Shown here in pieces: positions 38,609 through 47,538 of a stretch of 64,000 nucleotides of DNA. The translations under genes and the position numbers were made by a program. The first letter of the stretch is position 1. Every line of letters begins with the position of its first letter. Location: assembly GCA_033344735.1 (NCBI GenBank), contig JAWPMW010000001.1:2176171-2240170 (forward strand). Direction: 5' to 3'. Origin of the DNA: Gammaproteobacteria bacterium (GTDB taxonomy: Bacteria > Pseudomonadota > Gammaproteobacteria > UBA4575). The notes beneath the pieces were generated by a model. It saw nothing but the letters and a program-made list of their open reading frames with translations, made no database searches and was not told where the DNA came from.

Positions 38609-39894
38609 GCGGAAAACCTGTTTATGTAGTTGATGGATTGCGTAGTCCAATTTTAAAAGCTCGTGGGAGACCGGGTCCATTTACAGCAGCAGATATGTCG
38701 CTAGCAGTTGCGCGTTCACTACTCAGCAAGCATTCACAGAGTGCAGAAAATATTGATGAAATCATATTGGGTTGTGTCATGCCGCGTGCAGACGAAGCAA
38801 ATATTGCGCGTTTAGTTGGTTTGCGCTTAGATCTTCCAGATTCTATCCCTGCTTGGACTGTGCAAAGAAATTGTGCTTCTGGCATGCAAGCACTAGACAG
38901 TGCAATGGGTCAAATTCGCTTGGGCAACTCTAACTTAGTGTTGGCAGGTGGCGTGGAAGCTATGAGTCATGCGCCATTATTGTTTAAAGAGCAGTATGTG
39001 CACTGGCTAGCGGATTTAGCCAAAGCCAAATCTGTTAAATCCAAGTTAAAAGTAATTGCCAAATTTCGTCCCGGCTTACTGAAGCCAATTATTGGTTTGC
39101 TATGTGGACTAACCGACCCGACAGTGAATATGTCCATGGGGCAAACTGCTGAGAAAATTGCTTATCGGTTTAATATTTCACGAGAAGAAATGGATGAATA
39201 TGCCATTCGTAGTCATTTGCGGCTAGCGAAAGCGCAGCAAGATAATTTATTCAAACAAGAAATAGAACCACTGTACGACAAGCATGGAAAACTTCATGAG
39301 TACGATGATGGTGTGCGTCCAGATTCAAGTATGGAGAAACTGGCAAAGTTAAGAGCGGTGTTTGATAAGCCAAATGGCAAGATTACAGCTGGCAACAGCG
39401 CGCAAATTAGTGATGGTGCTGCCTGGCTAATGCTGGCTTCTGAAAAAGCACTTAAACAATTTGATCTTAGTCCGATAGCGAAATTAACTAGCTGTCATTG
39501 GGCTGGGCTAGACCCCTCAGAAATGGGCTTAGGGCCGGTTCATGCAACTAATTTGCTTCTTAAGAAGAATAAGCTTGCCTTAGATGACATCGATTTTTGG
39601 GAGCTGAATGAAGCTTTTGCTGGGCAGGTGTTAGCATGCCTCGCTGCATTCAATGATGCCGATTATTGCAAACAACAGTTTAACTCCAGGAAAGCATGGG
39701 GACTAATAGACCAGGAGAAATTAAATGTTCATGGTGGAGCTGTGGCAAGTGGTCACCCGGTCGGTATGACGGGCGCGAGAATAGTTCTGCATATGATACA
39801 CATTTTGAAACAGAACAATGCACATAAAGGTATTGCTACATTATGTATTGGCGGTGGGCAAGGTGGAGCAATGTTAGTTGAGACAGTGCAATGA
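38605..39894 (+). CDS. Acetyl-CoA C-acyltransferase (thiolase, FadI-like)
   Basis: 429 residues from the ATG at 38605, which overlaps the fadE stop and has GGGAG upstream; a longer frame begins at 38584. Nucleophile cysteine in VQRNCASGMQALDSAMG (about residues 85-101), the histidine in NVHGGAVASGHPVGMTGAR (about 374-392) and the second cysteine in TLCIGGGQGGAM identify a thiolase. It releases acetyl-CoA in the last step of beta-oxidation. Overlaps the fadJ-like start by four bases. Confidence 0.94.
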   Translation: MSGKPVYVVDGLRSPILKARGRPGPFTAADMSLAVARSLLSKHSQSAENIDEIILGCVMPRADEANIARLVGLRLDLPDSIPAWTVQRNCASGMQALDSAMGQIRLGNSNLVLAGGVEAMSHAPLLFKEQYVHWLADLAKAKSVKSKLKVIAKFRPGLLKPIIGLLCGLTDPTVNMSMGQTAEKIAYRFNISREEMDEYAIRSHLRLAKAQQDNLFKQEIEPLYDKHGKLHEYDDGVRPDSSMEKLAKLRAVFDKPNGKITAGNSAQISDGAAWLMLASEKALKQFDLSPIAKLTSCHWAGLDPSEMGLGPVHATNLLLKKNKLALDDIDFWELNEAFAGQVLACLAAFNDADYCKQQFNSRKAWGLIDQEKLNVHGGAVASGHPVGMTGARIVLHMIHILKQNNAHKGIATLCIGGGQGGAMLVETVQ

Positions 39895-41921
39895 GTAAGA
39901 AGCAATACAAACACTGGCAAATTGAACAAGACGATAATCAAATCGCTTGGTTGTATTTAAATTATGCTGATGGAAGCACAAATATTCTAACTAAACATGT
40001 TCTAGATGAATTAAAACAAATTCTAGAAAACTTACCTGCCATGAATGCGGCGGGTTTGATAATCAGTTCTAAAAAATCCAATGGTTTTTTGGCAGGTGCT
40101 GATATTACTGAATTTACTGCGTTAAAAACTAGTGAAGCGGCATTTAAAAAATTACGCTTCGGTCAAAGCGTGTTTGATTTAATTGAAAAATTACCATTCC
40201 CGACCTTGGCATTAATTCATGGATTTTGTTTGGGTGGCGGATTGGAGTTAGCCTTAGCTTGTACTTATCGTGTGGCAGAAAATTCTGCTAAATGTAAATT
40301 AGGTTTGCCTGAGGTTAGGCTAGGCATTCATCCAGGTTACGGTGGAGCAGTTCGTTTGCCAGAATTAATAGGTGACTTGCCTGCGATGCAATTAATGCTT
40401 GCCGGACGCGTTGTTGTTGCCAAACAAGCAAAAAGAATGGGGATAGTCGATGCTGCAGTACCAGTAAGACAGATGCGAGTTACTGCTATTGCACTGGTTA
40501 AAAGTGGCAAACAAAAACGGCAGCCTTCATGGTTAAGTACGCTTGCATCTTATCCTATTGCAAAGCAAGCAAGCGCCTTCTTTATGCGTCAACAAATTAA
40601 GAAGAGGATCTCTCCCACGCATTACCCGGCGCCGTATAAACTTTTAGAGTGCTGGAAGAATTTTTCATCTAATCGACAGCAGAAATTTATTGAAGAAGCG
40701 AGTTCTGTTACTGACTTATTTGCAAATTCACCGGGAACGCAACAACTCGTTCGTGTATTTATGTTGCAGGAACGTATGAAGTCACTTGCTAAAAGCGGAT
40801 CATTTGAGCCGCAGCATGTGCATGTCGTTGGAGCAGGAATAATGGGAGGGGATATTGCTGCATGGTGTGCAATGCAGGGCTTCCAAGTGACTTTGCAGGA
40901 TCGCGAGCCTAAATATATTGCTCCTGCTATTAAGCGTGCACATAAACTTTTCGACAAAAAAATTCGTGATTCACATTTGTGTGTCGCTGCTAAAGATCGG
41001 TTAATGCCAGATCATCATGGTGCTGGTGTCGGTAAAGCTGATGTCGTAATTGAAGCCATTTACGAAAACTTGGAAGCTAAGCAAGCGTTGTACGCGCAAA
41101 TTGAACCGCAGATACGAGAGGATACAATTCTAGCAACCAATACCTCTAGTTTGCCTCTAGAGGTGCTATCAGAAAAATTAGCGGACCCAAGCCGACTGGT
41201 TGGGCTGCACTTTTTTAATCCTGTTGCCAAAATGCAATTGGTGGAAATTATTCATGCAGATAATACTAATCAACAAGTGCTGGATAATTCAGCAAGATTT
41301 GTTAAAAAAATTAGCAGACTGCCATTACCTGTTAAATCGTCGCCAGGTTTCTTAGTTAACCGAATTCTCATGCCTTACATTATGGAAGCTATAATTTTAG
41401 TTGACGAAGGCGTTGCACCTGAGATTATTGATTACGCGGCTGTCGATTTTGGTATGCCTATGGGGCCAATAGAATTGGCGGATGTGGTTGGTCTAGATAT
41501 ATGTAGTCATGTAGGTAAAGTATTGGCTGACGCATTTAATCTGCCAACGTCTGATCGATTGCAACAAAAGTTAGACCAAGGTGAATTGGGCAGAAAGTCA
41601 GGCCAAGGTTTTTATCTATGGAAAAATGGCAAAGTTTCTAAACAAAATAAATCTAATATTCCAGTCGATAAGCAGGTACAGGATCGGCTTATTTTAAGTT
41701 TGGTTAACGAAACTGTGAAATGTTTAGAAGAAGAATTAGTTGCTGATGCTGATTTGCTTGATGCTGGTGTGATATTTGGTACAGGCTTTGCACCATTTCG
41801 TGGTGGGCCAATACAATATGCAAGAAGTGCTGGATCAATTCGATTGCGTGATCGTCTAAGTGAGTTACAGTCAAAGTGCGGAGAGCGTTTTAAATCATCA
41901 GCGGGCTGGAGCCAATTATAA
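39891..41921 (+). CDS. fadJ: Fatty oxidation multifunctional enzyme (enoyl-CoA hydratase / 3-hydroxyacyl-CoA dehydrogenase), FadJ-like
   Basis: 676 residues, a little shorter than E. coli FadJ or FadB (714-729). N-terminal crotonase domain with oxyanion-hole segments SNGFLAGADITEF and GFCLGGGLELALAC. Dehydrogenase domain with NAD motif VHVVGAGIMGGDIAAWCAMQG (about residues 305-325) and catalytic LVGLHFFNPVAKMQLVEII. It hydrates and oxidises enoyl-CoA. Overlaps thiolase by four bases; acyl-CoA synthetase starts eight bases later. Confidence 0.95.
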   Translation: MSKKQYKHWQIEQDDNQIAWLYLNYADGSTNILTKHVLDELKQILENLPAMNAAGLIISSKKSNGFLAGADITEFTALKTSEAAFKKLRFGQSVFDLIEKLPFPTLALIHGFCLGGGLELALACTYRVAENSAKCKLGLPEVRLGIHPGYGGAVRLPELIGDLPAMQLMLAGRVVVAKQAKRMGIVDAAVPVRQMRVTAIALVKSGKQKRQPSWLSTLASYPIAKQASAFFMRQQIKKRISPTHYPAPYKLLECWKNFSSNRQQKFIEEASSVTDLFANSPGTQQLVRVFMLQERMKSLAKSGSFEPQHVHVVGAGIMGGDIAAWCAMQGFQVTLQDREPKYIAPAIKRAHKLFDKKIRDSHLCVAAKDRLMPDHHGAGVGKADVVIEAIYENLEAKQALYAQIEPQIREDTILATNTSSLPLEVLSEKLADPSRLVGLHFFNPVAKMQLVEIIHADNTNQQVLDNSARFVKKISRLPLPVKSSPGFLVNRILMPYIMEAIILVDEGVAPEIIDYAAVDFGMPMGPIELADVVGLDICSHVGKVLADAFNLPTSDRLQQKLDQGELGRKSGQGFYLWKNGKVSKQNKSNIPVDKQVQDRLILSLVNETVKCLEEELVADADLLDAGVIFGTGFAPFRGGPIQYARSAGSIRLRDRLSELQSKCGERFKSSAGWSQL

Positions 41922-41929
41922 TCAATACC

Positions 41930-43699
41930 ATGACGCGACGTACGAGCTATACCGACGACGCATTCACTATTGGGCAAGCGTTTAATGAGCGCGTTAAATT
42001 AACGCCTGATAAGGCTGCTTATACTGAATTTAATCATCAAACTAAAAAGTGGCAATCTTATACCTGGGATGAAACCAGAACTTTAGCAGCATCTGTTCAA
42101 CAGTGGCTGAGTGAATTAGGCATTGCTGCGGGGGATAGAATTGGGTTAATGCTGCCAAATAGCGTGATGTGGGTTGCTATTGATCAAGCGGCGGCTGGTA
42201 TGGGAATTATTACTGTCCCGCTATATCCAAATGACCGTGAAGATAATGTTCATTACATATTAGAAAAAACCGATTGTCGATTATTGATGATATCTTCACA
42301 AGAACAGTGCGAGTTGGCTAAAGATTTTATTGATGAAATTGAATCGTTGAATAGTATTGTATTGATTGACGATATTGGTGCCAGTGATGGTTTGCCTATT
42401 TTAAAGAATCAGCTTAAAAAATTCGATGACTCGATATTTATCAGTGATAGTTGCTCATGCAATGATCCTGCAACGATTGTATTTACATCTGGGACTACAG
42501 GACGACCAAAAGGCGTCATTCTTAGTCATCGAAATTTGCTAGTAAATGCGGCTGATTCTGGACGTGCAATGCCGGTTGGAGAAGAGGATCAATTATTATC
42601 TTTCTTGCCGTTATCGCATACATTTGAGAGAACTACAGGATATTATGCCCCCATGCTGCATGGCGCAGAAATTACTTACACACGTTCAATTGATCAGTTG
42701 GCAGAAGATTTGCAAATAATTAAGCCAACTATTTTAATTTCGGTGCCACGTATTTATGAGCGTGTTTACGCAAAGATTATTGCGCAAGTGCAATCTAAGT
42801 CTGCTATTGCTCAAAGACTTTTCAGTCACGCCCATGAAATAGGATATAAGAAATTCTGTTATCAGCAAGGAACGGGTGGTTGGTCAATATCATTTCTGCT
42901 ACACCCTTTGCTGGATGAGATAGTAGCAAAAAAAATTCGCGAAAAATTAGGCGGAAGACTTAAGTTTGCGGTAGCAGGCGGTGCGGCATTTGCAAAAGAG
43001 TTGAACGCTTTTTTTATTGGAATGGGTGTGAATGTTGTACAAGGTTATGGAATGACCGAAAGCTCGCCGGTCATTTCTGCAAATAGAGTTGATAAGAATA
43101 TTGTTGGAAGTGTTGGCATTGCCTTTGATAATGTTGAAGTTAAATTATCTGGTGTGGGGGAATTGATGGTACGTGGTGATTCGGTGATGCAGGGTTACTG
43201 GGATAATGAAGAAGCAACCAAAGAAGTGCTAACTGAAGATGGTTGGTTACACACGGGTGATATTGCGCGAATTGAAGATGGCATTATTTATATTACGGGT
43301 CGAGTGAAAGATATTATTGTGCTATCTAATGGCGAGAAGATTCCACCCGCTGATGTTGAGCATGCAGTATGTTCGGATGCTTTATTTGATCAAGCGATTG
43401 TGATTGGTGAGCGTAAGCCATTTTTATCTACAATAGTGGTGCTAAATTCTGAGCAGTGTAAATTGCAGCGCATTAATACAAATAATTTAAATAGCGAAGA
43501 AGTTAAATCGCAATTACTGAAAAAAATTAGTGCTTATATGGACGAATTCCCTGGTTATGCGCAAATTTATCAAATTACTGCTACGTTTGAACCTTGGGAA
43601 GTAGAAAATGGTTTGTTAACGCCTACTTTGAAAATTAAACGTGAAAAAGTAAAGCAGCTATTTAAGAAAGAAATAGATGCAATGTACGCAGGACACTAA
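41930..43699 (+). CDS. Long-chain acyl-CoA synthetase (AMP-forming)
   Basis: 589 residues. AMP-binding P-loop TIVFTSGTTGRPKGVILSHRN (about residues 182-202), the A5 motif VVQGYGMTESSPVIS, and A7-A8 DGWLHTGDIARIEDGIIYITGR with KDIIVLSNGEKIPP. It resembles FAA1/long-chain synthetases more than FadD, since it has the longer N-terminal form. It activates fatty acids for the preceding enzymes and completes a fad operon (fadE, thiolase, fadJ, synthetase) on one transcript. Confidence 0.93.
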   Translation: MTRRTSYTDDAFTIGQAFNERVKLTPDKAAYTEFNHQTKKWQSYTWDETRTLAASVQQWLSELGIAAGDRIGLMLPNSVMWVAIDQAAAGMGIITVPLYPNDREDNVHYILEKTDCRLLMISSQEQCELAKDFIDEIESLNSIVLIDDIGASDGLPILKNQLKKFDDSIFISDSCSCNDPATIVFTSGTTGRPKGVILSHRNLLVNAADSGRAMPVGEEDQLLSFLPLSHTFERTTGYYAPMLHGAEITYTRSIDQLAEDLQIIKPTILISVPRIYERVYAKIIAQVQSKSAIAQRLFSHAHEIGYKKFCYQQGTGGWSISFLLHPLLDEIVAKKIREKLGGRLKFAVAGGAAFAKELNAFFIGMGVNVVQGYGMTESSPVISANRVDKNIVGSVGIAFDNVEVKLSGVGELMVRGDSVMQGYWDNEEATKEVLTEDGWLHTGDIARIEDGIIYITGRVKDIIVLSNGEKIPPADVEHAVCSDALFDQAIVIGERKPFLSTIVVLNSEQCKLQRINTNNLNSEEVKSQLLKKISAYMDEFPGYAQIYQITATFEPWEVENGLLTPTLKIKREKVKQLFKKEIDAMYAGH

Positions 43700-44023
43700 T
43701 TAGCTTTCAGTAAAATAAGTTTGTGTCATATCTCCTTCAGTGTCGATATCTACTGAAGAAACATTTGGCAGTTTTTTTAAAATATATGCAGCCATTAATG
43801 TGGCCATTTTTTCGTTTTCGCTGTGGATTGATGTTAGGATCTTGTCAGCTGCAATTTGACACCGCTGCACATTGTTTGGGCTATCAACCCACTCGCGGCT
43901 CATTTGCCAGCCGGAATCCATGTCAAGGTCCATTTTATTAAAAAACTCATCGGCTTCTATTAGCATATAATCTGGTACTTCAATGGGAATTGTTTTCTCA
44001 TCAACAACAACTTTGAGTATCAT
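43700..44023 (-). CDS. Hypothetical small acidic protein
   Basis: 107 residues from the ATG at 44023, which has AAGGAT nine bases upstream. It is acidic and helical with no signal peptide, starts MILKVVVDEKTIPIEV and contains a block LIEADEFFNKMDLDMDSGWQMS. I recognise no family. Its stop abuts the acyl-CoA synthetase stop in a convergent arrangement. Confidence 0.65.
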   Translation of the reverse strand: MILKVVVDEKTIPIEVPDYMLIEADEFFNKMDLDMDSGWQMSREWVDSPNNVQRCQIAADKILTSIHSENEKMATLMAAYILKKLPNVSSVDIDTEGDMTQTYFTES

Positions 44024-44073
44024 GGTGTGCAATCCTTAGCTAAAACCTCATTATAACGAACAAGAGATTAATC

Positions 44074-44751
44074 GTGCTGATTCATTTGAAAAATGTACTA
44101 GGCTCAAAAGAGTTGTTAAAAGTACAAGAACTGATGACCAATGCTAATTATGTTGATGGGAAGCTAAGCGCTGGTTCGGTGGCTAGTCAAGTAAAGCATA
44201 ATCAAGAGATAGCTTGCGATGATCCTATAGTCGAAGCCTTAAATAATATTGTGATGGGGAATTTGGTAAGGCATAAAACTTATCAACGAGCGGCTTTGCC
44301 GTTAAAGGTGGCAAGCCCATTTTATGCCTGTTACCAGCAAGGTATGCATTATGGAGAACATATTGATGATCCGGTCATGGGCTCAGGTAATAATCCAAAA
44401 TATCGTTCTGATCTAGCATTGACTATATTTTTAAATCAGCCTGATCATTATCAAGGTGGTGAGTTATTGATACAAACAGATTATGGCCAGCAACAAATTA
44501 AATACCCTGCGGGCGATGCTGTGATGTACCCAGCAACCACGCGTCACAAAGTAGCGCAAGTGATATCGGGTAAACGAATGGTTGCTGTGACATGGGTGCA
44601 AAGTTTGATTAAAGACGCTGAGCAAAGAGCATTGTTGTATCAACTTGCTTGTGCGCGTGAAAAATTATTACGTAAGCAGTCTGGTGAAGAGCATACCAAG
44701 CAAGTTGATTTGGTTTATGTGAACCTTGTGCGTAAGTGGAGTGAACTCTAA
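44074..44751 (+). CDS. Fe(II)/2OG-dependent PKHD-type hydroxylase (YbiX/PiuC-like)
   Basis: 225 residues, GTG start at 44074. The facial triad is seen as H and D in MHYGEHIDDPVMG (about residues 92-104) and the distal H in ATTRHKVAQVISGKR (about 156-170), with R/K next to it for 2-oxoglutarate. YbiX/PiuC proteins are associated with iron-siderophore receptors, but none is nearby. The apt gene follows by 12 bases. Confidence 0.88.
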   Translation: MLIHLKNVLGSKELLKVQELMTNANYVDGKLSAGSVASQVKHNQEIACDDPIVEALNNIVMGNLVRHKTYQRAALPLKVASPFYACYQQGMHYGEHIDDPVMGSGNNPKYRSDLALTIFLNQPDHYQGGELLIQTDYGQQQIKYPAGDAVMYPATTRHKVAQVISGKRMVAVTWVQSLIKDAEQRALLYQLACAREKLLRKQSGEEHTKQVDLVYVNLVRKWSEL

Positions 44752-44763
44752 AAAATTTATATT

Positions 44764-45276
44764 ATGGATTTAAAGTCTTTAATTCGAGATATTCCAGATT
44801 TTCCAAAACCAGGAATCATGTTTCGTGATATCACAACTTTATTGCAAGATCATCAAGGGCTAAGTTATGTCATAGATCATTTTGCGAATAATTTCTCGGA
44901 GCATCAAGTGGATTATATTATTGCAATTGAGTCTCGTGGATTCATATTGGGTGCGCCGCTTGCATATCATTTGGGTGCTGGTTTTGTTCCAGTTCGTAAA
45001 TCAGGGAAGTTGCCCGCAAAAGTACATTCGGTTGATTATGAACTAGAATATGGTGCTGATAGTCTTGAAATTCATAGAGATGCCATTAAACCCGGCAGCA
45101 AAGTGTTAGTTGTTGATGATGTCATTGCTACGGGAGGTACGGCAGCAGCGACGGCTAAGCTACTTGATCAATTTGACTGTGAGCTATTAGGATTTGCTTT
45201 TATTGTTGAGCTAACTGCTTTGGCAGGGAGAGATATACTACCTGTCGCACCTGTACATTCTATCGTTAAGTATTAG
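44764..45276 (+). CDS. apt: Adenine phosphoribosyltransferase
   Basis: 170 residues. The purine-salvage enzyme converts adenine and PRPP to AMP. N-terminal [21 protein letters not shown] and the PRPP motif [21 protein letters not shown] (about residues 116-136) are diagnostic. Follows the PKHD hydroxylase by 12 bases with ATG; likely in the same transcript. Confidence 0.95.
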   Translation: MDLKSLIRDIPDFPKPGIMFRDITTLLQDHQGLSYVIDHFANNFSEHQVDYIIAIESRGFILGAPLAYHLGAGFVPVRKSGKLPAKVHSVDYELEYGADSLEIHRDAIKPGSKVLVVDDVIATGGTAAATAKLLDQFDCELLGFAFIVELTALAGRDILPVAPVHSIVKY

Positions 45277-45364
45277 TTGATAGGAATATATTGTGAGCTT
45301 ACTCGCAAAAGTAATGGCGTTGTAGAGCTAATATATTGTCATAAAGTACTAACAGCGATGCAAC

Positions 45365-45556
45365 ATGAAGGATTTAACTAAAAATAGCAGGCTTACGGAG
45401 CAAGAGCGGCGAAATTTAAATTCGACAGCCGAAGCGGATGTGTTAGAACGTAGAAAGAGGCCTGATCGAAGACTGGCTGGGTTAGATGTGCGAGTAATAG
45501 ATGTGACTGAAACTGCCTTTTTGAATTTCATTCATCAACTCATACCAAAGAAGTAG
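45365..45556 (+). CDS. Possible small basic protein
   Basis: 63 residues, ATG at 45365 with no clear Shine-Dalgarno. It is rich in charged residues, and the block ERRKRPDRRLAGLD looks like real coding sequence rather than noise. There is no signal peptide or known motif. Because of its small size and weak start I give it only moderate weight. It lies between apt and the 52-residue gene on the other strand. Confidence 0.45.
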   Translation: MKDLTKNSRLTEQERRNLNSTAEADVLERRKRPDRRLAGLDVRVIDVTETAFLNFIHQLIPKK

Positions 45557-45677
45557 CGTGCGCTATATTATTATTCTTGCGTGAGTTTTTAAGTCCGGTT
45601 GTATTTGCAGGAATAAACCAATAGCAGCTAGCTTGTGCTAGTGTGATTTTGTTCCCTTAATGGGTTTCTAATATGGT

Positions 45678-45836
45678 TTAAAAACCTGCAGTTCTAATAT
45701 CTTCTAAGTTTAATTTATCACTATCTGAATTTAGTCCAGGCTCTTCATCAGTTTTTTTTGCTGATGTAATAGATTCTGATGAATCACTATATTCTTCTTC
45801 TAAGCTATCTACAGGGCGTTGATCTTCTTTAGACAT
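45678..45836 (-). CDS. Very small acidic protein (52 aa)
   Basis: 52 residues, running from the ATG at 45836 to the TAA at 45678. The start is preceded by GAGGAAAG with about five bases of spacing (read on the minus strand), a strong ribosome-binding site. The protein is highly acidic and serine-rich (DSLEEEYSDSSES) with the end LNLEDIRTAGF. It is likely disordered and could be a partner-binding peptide. Its end lies within a short untranslated stretch downstream of apt. No known family. Confidence 0.6.
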   Translation of the reverse strand: MSKEDQRPVDSLEEEYSDSSESITSAKKTDEEPGLNSDSDKLNLEDIRTAGF

Positions 45837-46104
45837 TTATCTTTCCTCACAATTTTAGAATTTTCACGCAGTAAAAATTCTATATAAGTTAGGTTACATT
45901 AAGCTTAAATTTATGTAAGTTTTTCGTGTGATAGTTCACAATTTTGTACTGTTCAATTGAGAACTAGTTGGTAAATTTTTAATGAGAATACATAGTTGTA
46001 TTTGAGTGTATTGTTGAAATAAATTAAAGATATTAATTTACAATGAGTTATTAGTTCTCATTAGAGCTTAACTTTAAGAATAAAGCGTGAAAGCTTAGTG
46101 CATA

Positions 46105-46131
46105 AAAAAGCCGCGACTGGCGCGGCTTTTT
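46105..46131. terminator. Bidirectional rho-independent terminator
   Basis: An 11-base perfect stem (aaaaagccgcg and cgcggcttttt) with a five-base loop (actgg); T runs flank it on both strands. It lies just after the 67-aa gene on the minus strand and closes the TauD/Cas6-like/RspA operon. The 316 bases between the 52-aa gene and the 67-aa gene hold no gene otherwise and are very AT-rich. Confidence 0.9.
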
Positions 46132-46152
46132 AAACAAATGTCTTAGAGTGAA

Positions 46153-46356
46153 TTAAGCGTGCGAACCTTTTTCACCGTGTGCATCATCAACAACATCCAT
46201 GGCCAGTTTAGAATACTCTTCGCGGTAGCCACTTAATTCAGCACCATCTTCGGGTGTGAAGTATTCTTCAGCAGAAACGCCACGAGCACGATCTAGCTCG
46301 ATAAATTTCTTTTGCATTTCTAACATTTTTTTAATTTTGTCTTGCTTAGAGCTCAT
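46153..46356 (-). CDS. Small conserved-looking protein of the DsrC-paralogue operon
   Basis: 67 residues with a good GGAGGG Shine-Dalgarno. It is charged and helical (SSKQDKIKKMLEMQKKFIELDR), and the middle reads RGVSAEEYFTPEDGAELSGY. I know no function. It is the last gene of the minus-strand operon after the cysteine-less DsrC paralogue (93-base gap), just before the terminator. A regulatory or scaffolding peptide for sulfur metabolism is possible, but unsupported. Confidence 0.7.
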   Translation of the reverse strand: MSSKQDKIKKMLEMQKKFIELDRARGVSAEEYFTPEDGAELSGYREEYSKLAMDVVDDAHGEKGSHA

Positions 46357-46448
46357 GGGCCCTCCGAAAGTAATTTAATTCAAATTCTGTAAATAAATAT
46401 TAATTCATATTGTCGGGATGTTATGTATCCCGATAGAGAGTATGTGAA

Positions 46449-46790
46449 CTAGTAGCCGCCTTTACGTCGGCTTTCTGGTAGTCCACCGATTCTGCCGCCT
46501 TGCTTGCTGGGGTCGCCAGGGAACAGATCATAGAGTGTTTTTGCATTAATGCTTTTATCACCCCATAGTTTGGTCATTGCTTTAACCATGTTGCGTGTAT
46601 TTGGTTGATTGCCTGCATTATTAATAAATTCATCACGCAAGTAGTTGACCACGTCCCAATGTCTGTCAGTCAATTCGACGCCTTCTTCCTTGGCGATGAC
46701 TTCAGCAAGTGCTTCTGACCAGTCTTCAATATTGGTTAGGAATCCGCTTGGTGTGGTTTCAATAGACTTTCCATCAACTTCAATTGACAT
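46449..46790 (-). CDS. DsrC/TusE-family protein lacking both C-terminal cysteines (RspA type)
   Basis: 113 residues, clear paralogue of DsrC at 52668: both begin IEVDG.S.ET...G.L..L..W and share HWDVVNYLRDEFI and LYDLFPGDPSKQ. Where DsrC has its two redox cysteines (KQACKYAGLPKPTGCV), this protein has KQGGRIGGLPESRRKGGY, with glycines or no residue at the sites. DsrC-family members without cysteines have been called RspA and proposed to be regulatory. It cannot carry sulfur by the DsrC trisulfide mechanism. Strong AGGAG upstream. It lies 55 bases after the Cas6-like gene. Confidence 0.88.
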   Translation of the reverse strand: MSIEVDGKSIETTPSGFLTNIEDWSEALAEVIAKEEGVELTDRHWDVVNYLRDEFINNAGNQPNTRNMVKAMTKLWGDKSINAKTLYDLFPGDPSKQGGRIGGLPESRRKGGY

Positions 46791-46845
46791 AATTTATTCT
46801 CCTAACAACTTAACTTTATATATGTGTTCAATAATTTTCAGGGCG

Positions 46846-47535
46846 TTATTTTTCCTGTGTCTCATTGACCGCGTCAATACCCTTATGAGGTAAAAATAGC
46901 CCGCAGCCGAATTTTCTGCCTACTCCAAGCCCTTGTTGTTGGAGCAGTACTGACTCTGTAACATCAATGCCGTCAATCATCAGGCTGCGAGTGCCGAGAG
47001 TTCTATCTGGAAAGCGCATGCTTGTCGCTCGACCACTCATCATTTTTTTTGGTCTAATATTTTTTTCGGCGAGTAATTTGACCATTTCATTTAAAAAGTT
47101 GCTCTCATCTTCTATGTGTTCTGCCAATACATAGCGCGCGAAAATAGTGGTTAATTTAGATAGTTTTCTAATAGTTGGTTTGGAGAATTCGATTGATGCA
47201 TTGCAAACATTAATAGTCTTGCCATTGAGTGTTTGCACATCTTCTATTTGTTCTTTTGGTGTGCGGATAGTAAAGAGTGTACGTCGCGATGGATAAATGA
47301 GTTCGTCAGGGTCAGTTGGGCGAATCCAACCGTTACCAGATTCGGCGCCATGAATAAGGTGTATACCGGTGTATTCATTGTTTTCTATCCACGGTAATTC
47401 CTTAATTATTGCTGTAGACAGTTGGTGTGCATGATCTAGTGGTAAATGTGCACATTTGATTTTGAAGTTGACGTCAACAATATCATCAGGCACTTCATAA
47501 ATAGCTTCACTGTTGGTGTCATCGTTCCAAAACAT
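46846..47535 (-). CDS. Cas6/Cmx6-like RAMP-fold protein (type I-MYXAN family), stand-alone
   Basis: 229 residues, full length for Cmx6. The C-terminal G-rich loop GLGVGRKFGCG (about residues 202-212) fits the Cas6 pattern GxGxxxxxGxG, followed by LFLPHKGI. The N-terminal part has LPLDHAHQLSTAIIKELPWI with histidines at about 35 and 37, and IHLIHGAESGNGW, which match my memory of the Cmx6 family. Cas6 enzymes cut CRISPR precursor RNA. Here there is no CRISPR array or other cas gene in the window; the neighbours are a DsrC-type protein and a TauD-like dioxygenase, upstream of dsrA. It may process some other RNA or have lost activity. The start is three bases after the upstream gene. Confidence 0.8.
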   Translation of the reverse strand: MFWNDDTNSEAIYEVPDDIVDVNFKIKCAHLPLDHAHQLSTAIIKELPWIENNEYTGIHLIHGAESGNGWIRPTDPDELIYPSRRTLFTIRTPKEQIEDVQTLNGKTINVCNASIEFSKPTIRKLSKLTTIFARYVLAEHIEDESNFLNEMVKLLAEKNIRPKKMMSGRATSMRFPDRTLGTRSLMIDGIDVTESVLLQQQGLGVGRKFGCGLFLPHKGIDAVNETQEK

Positions 47536-47538
47536 GAT

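Noticed and set aside
40622-41977. Antisense open frames of 111 and 121 residues opposite fadJ
   Set aside because: They have no recognisable domain and fall over the conserved NAD-binding and dehydrogenase regions of the fadJ-like gene.
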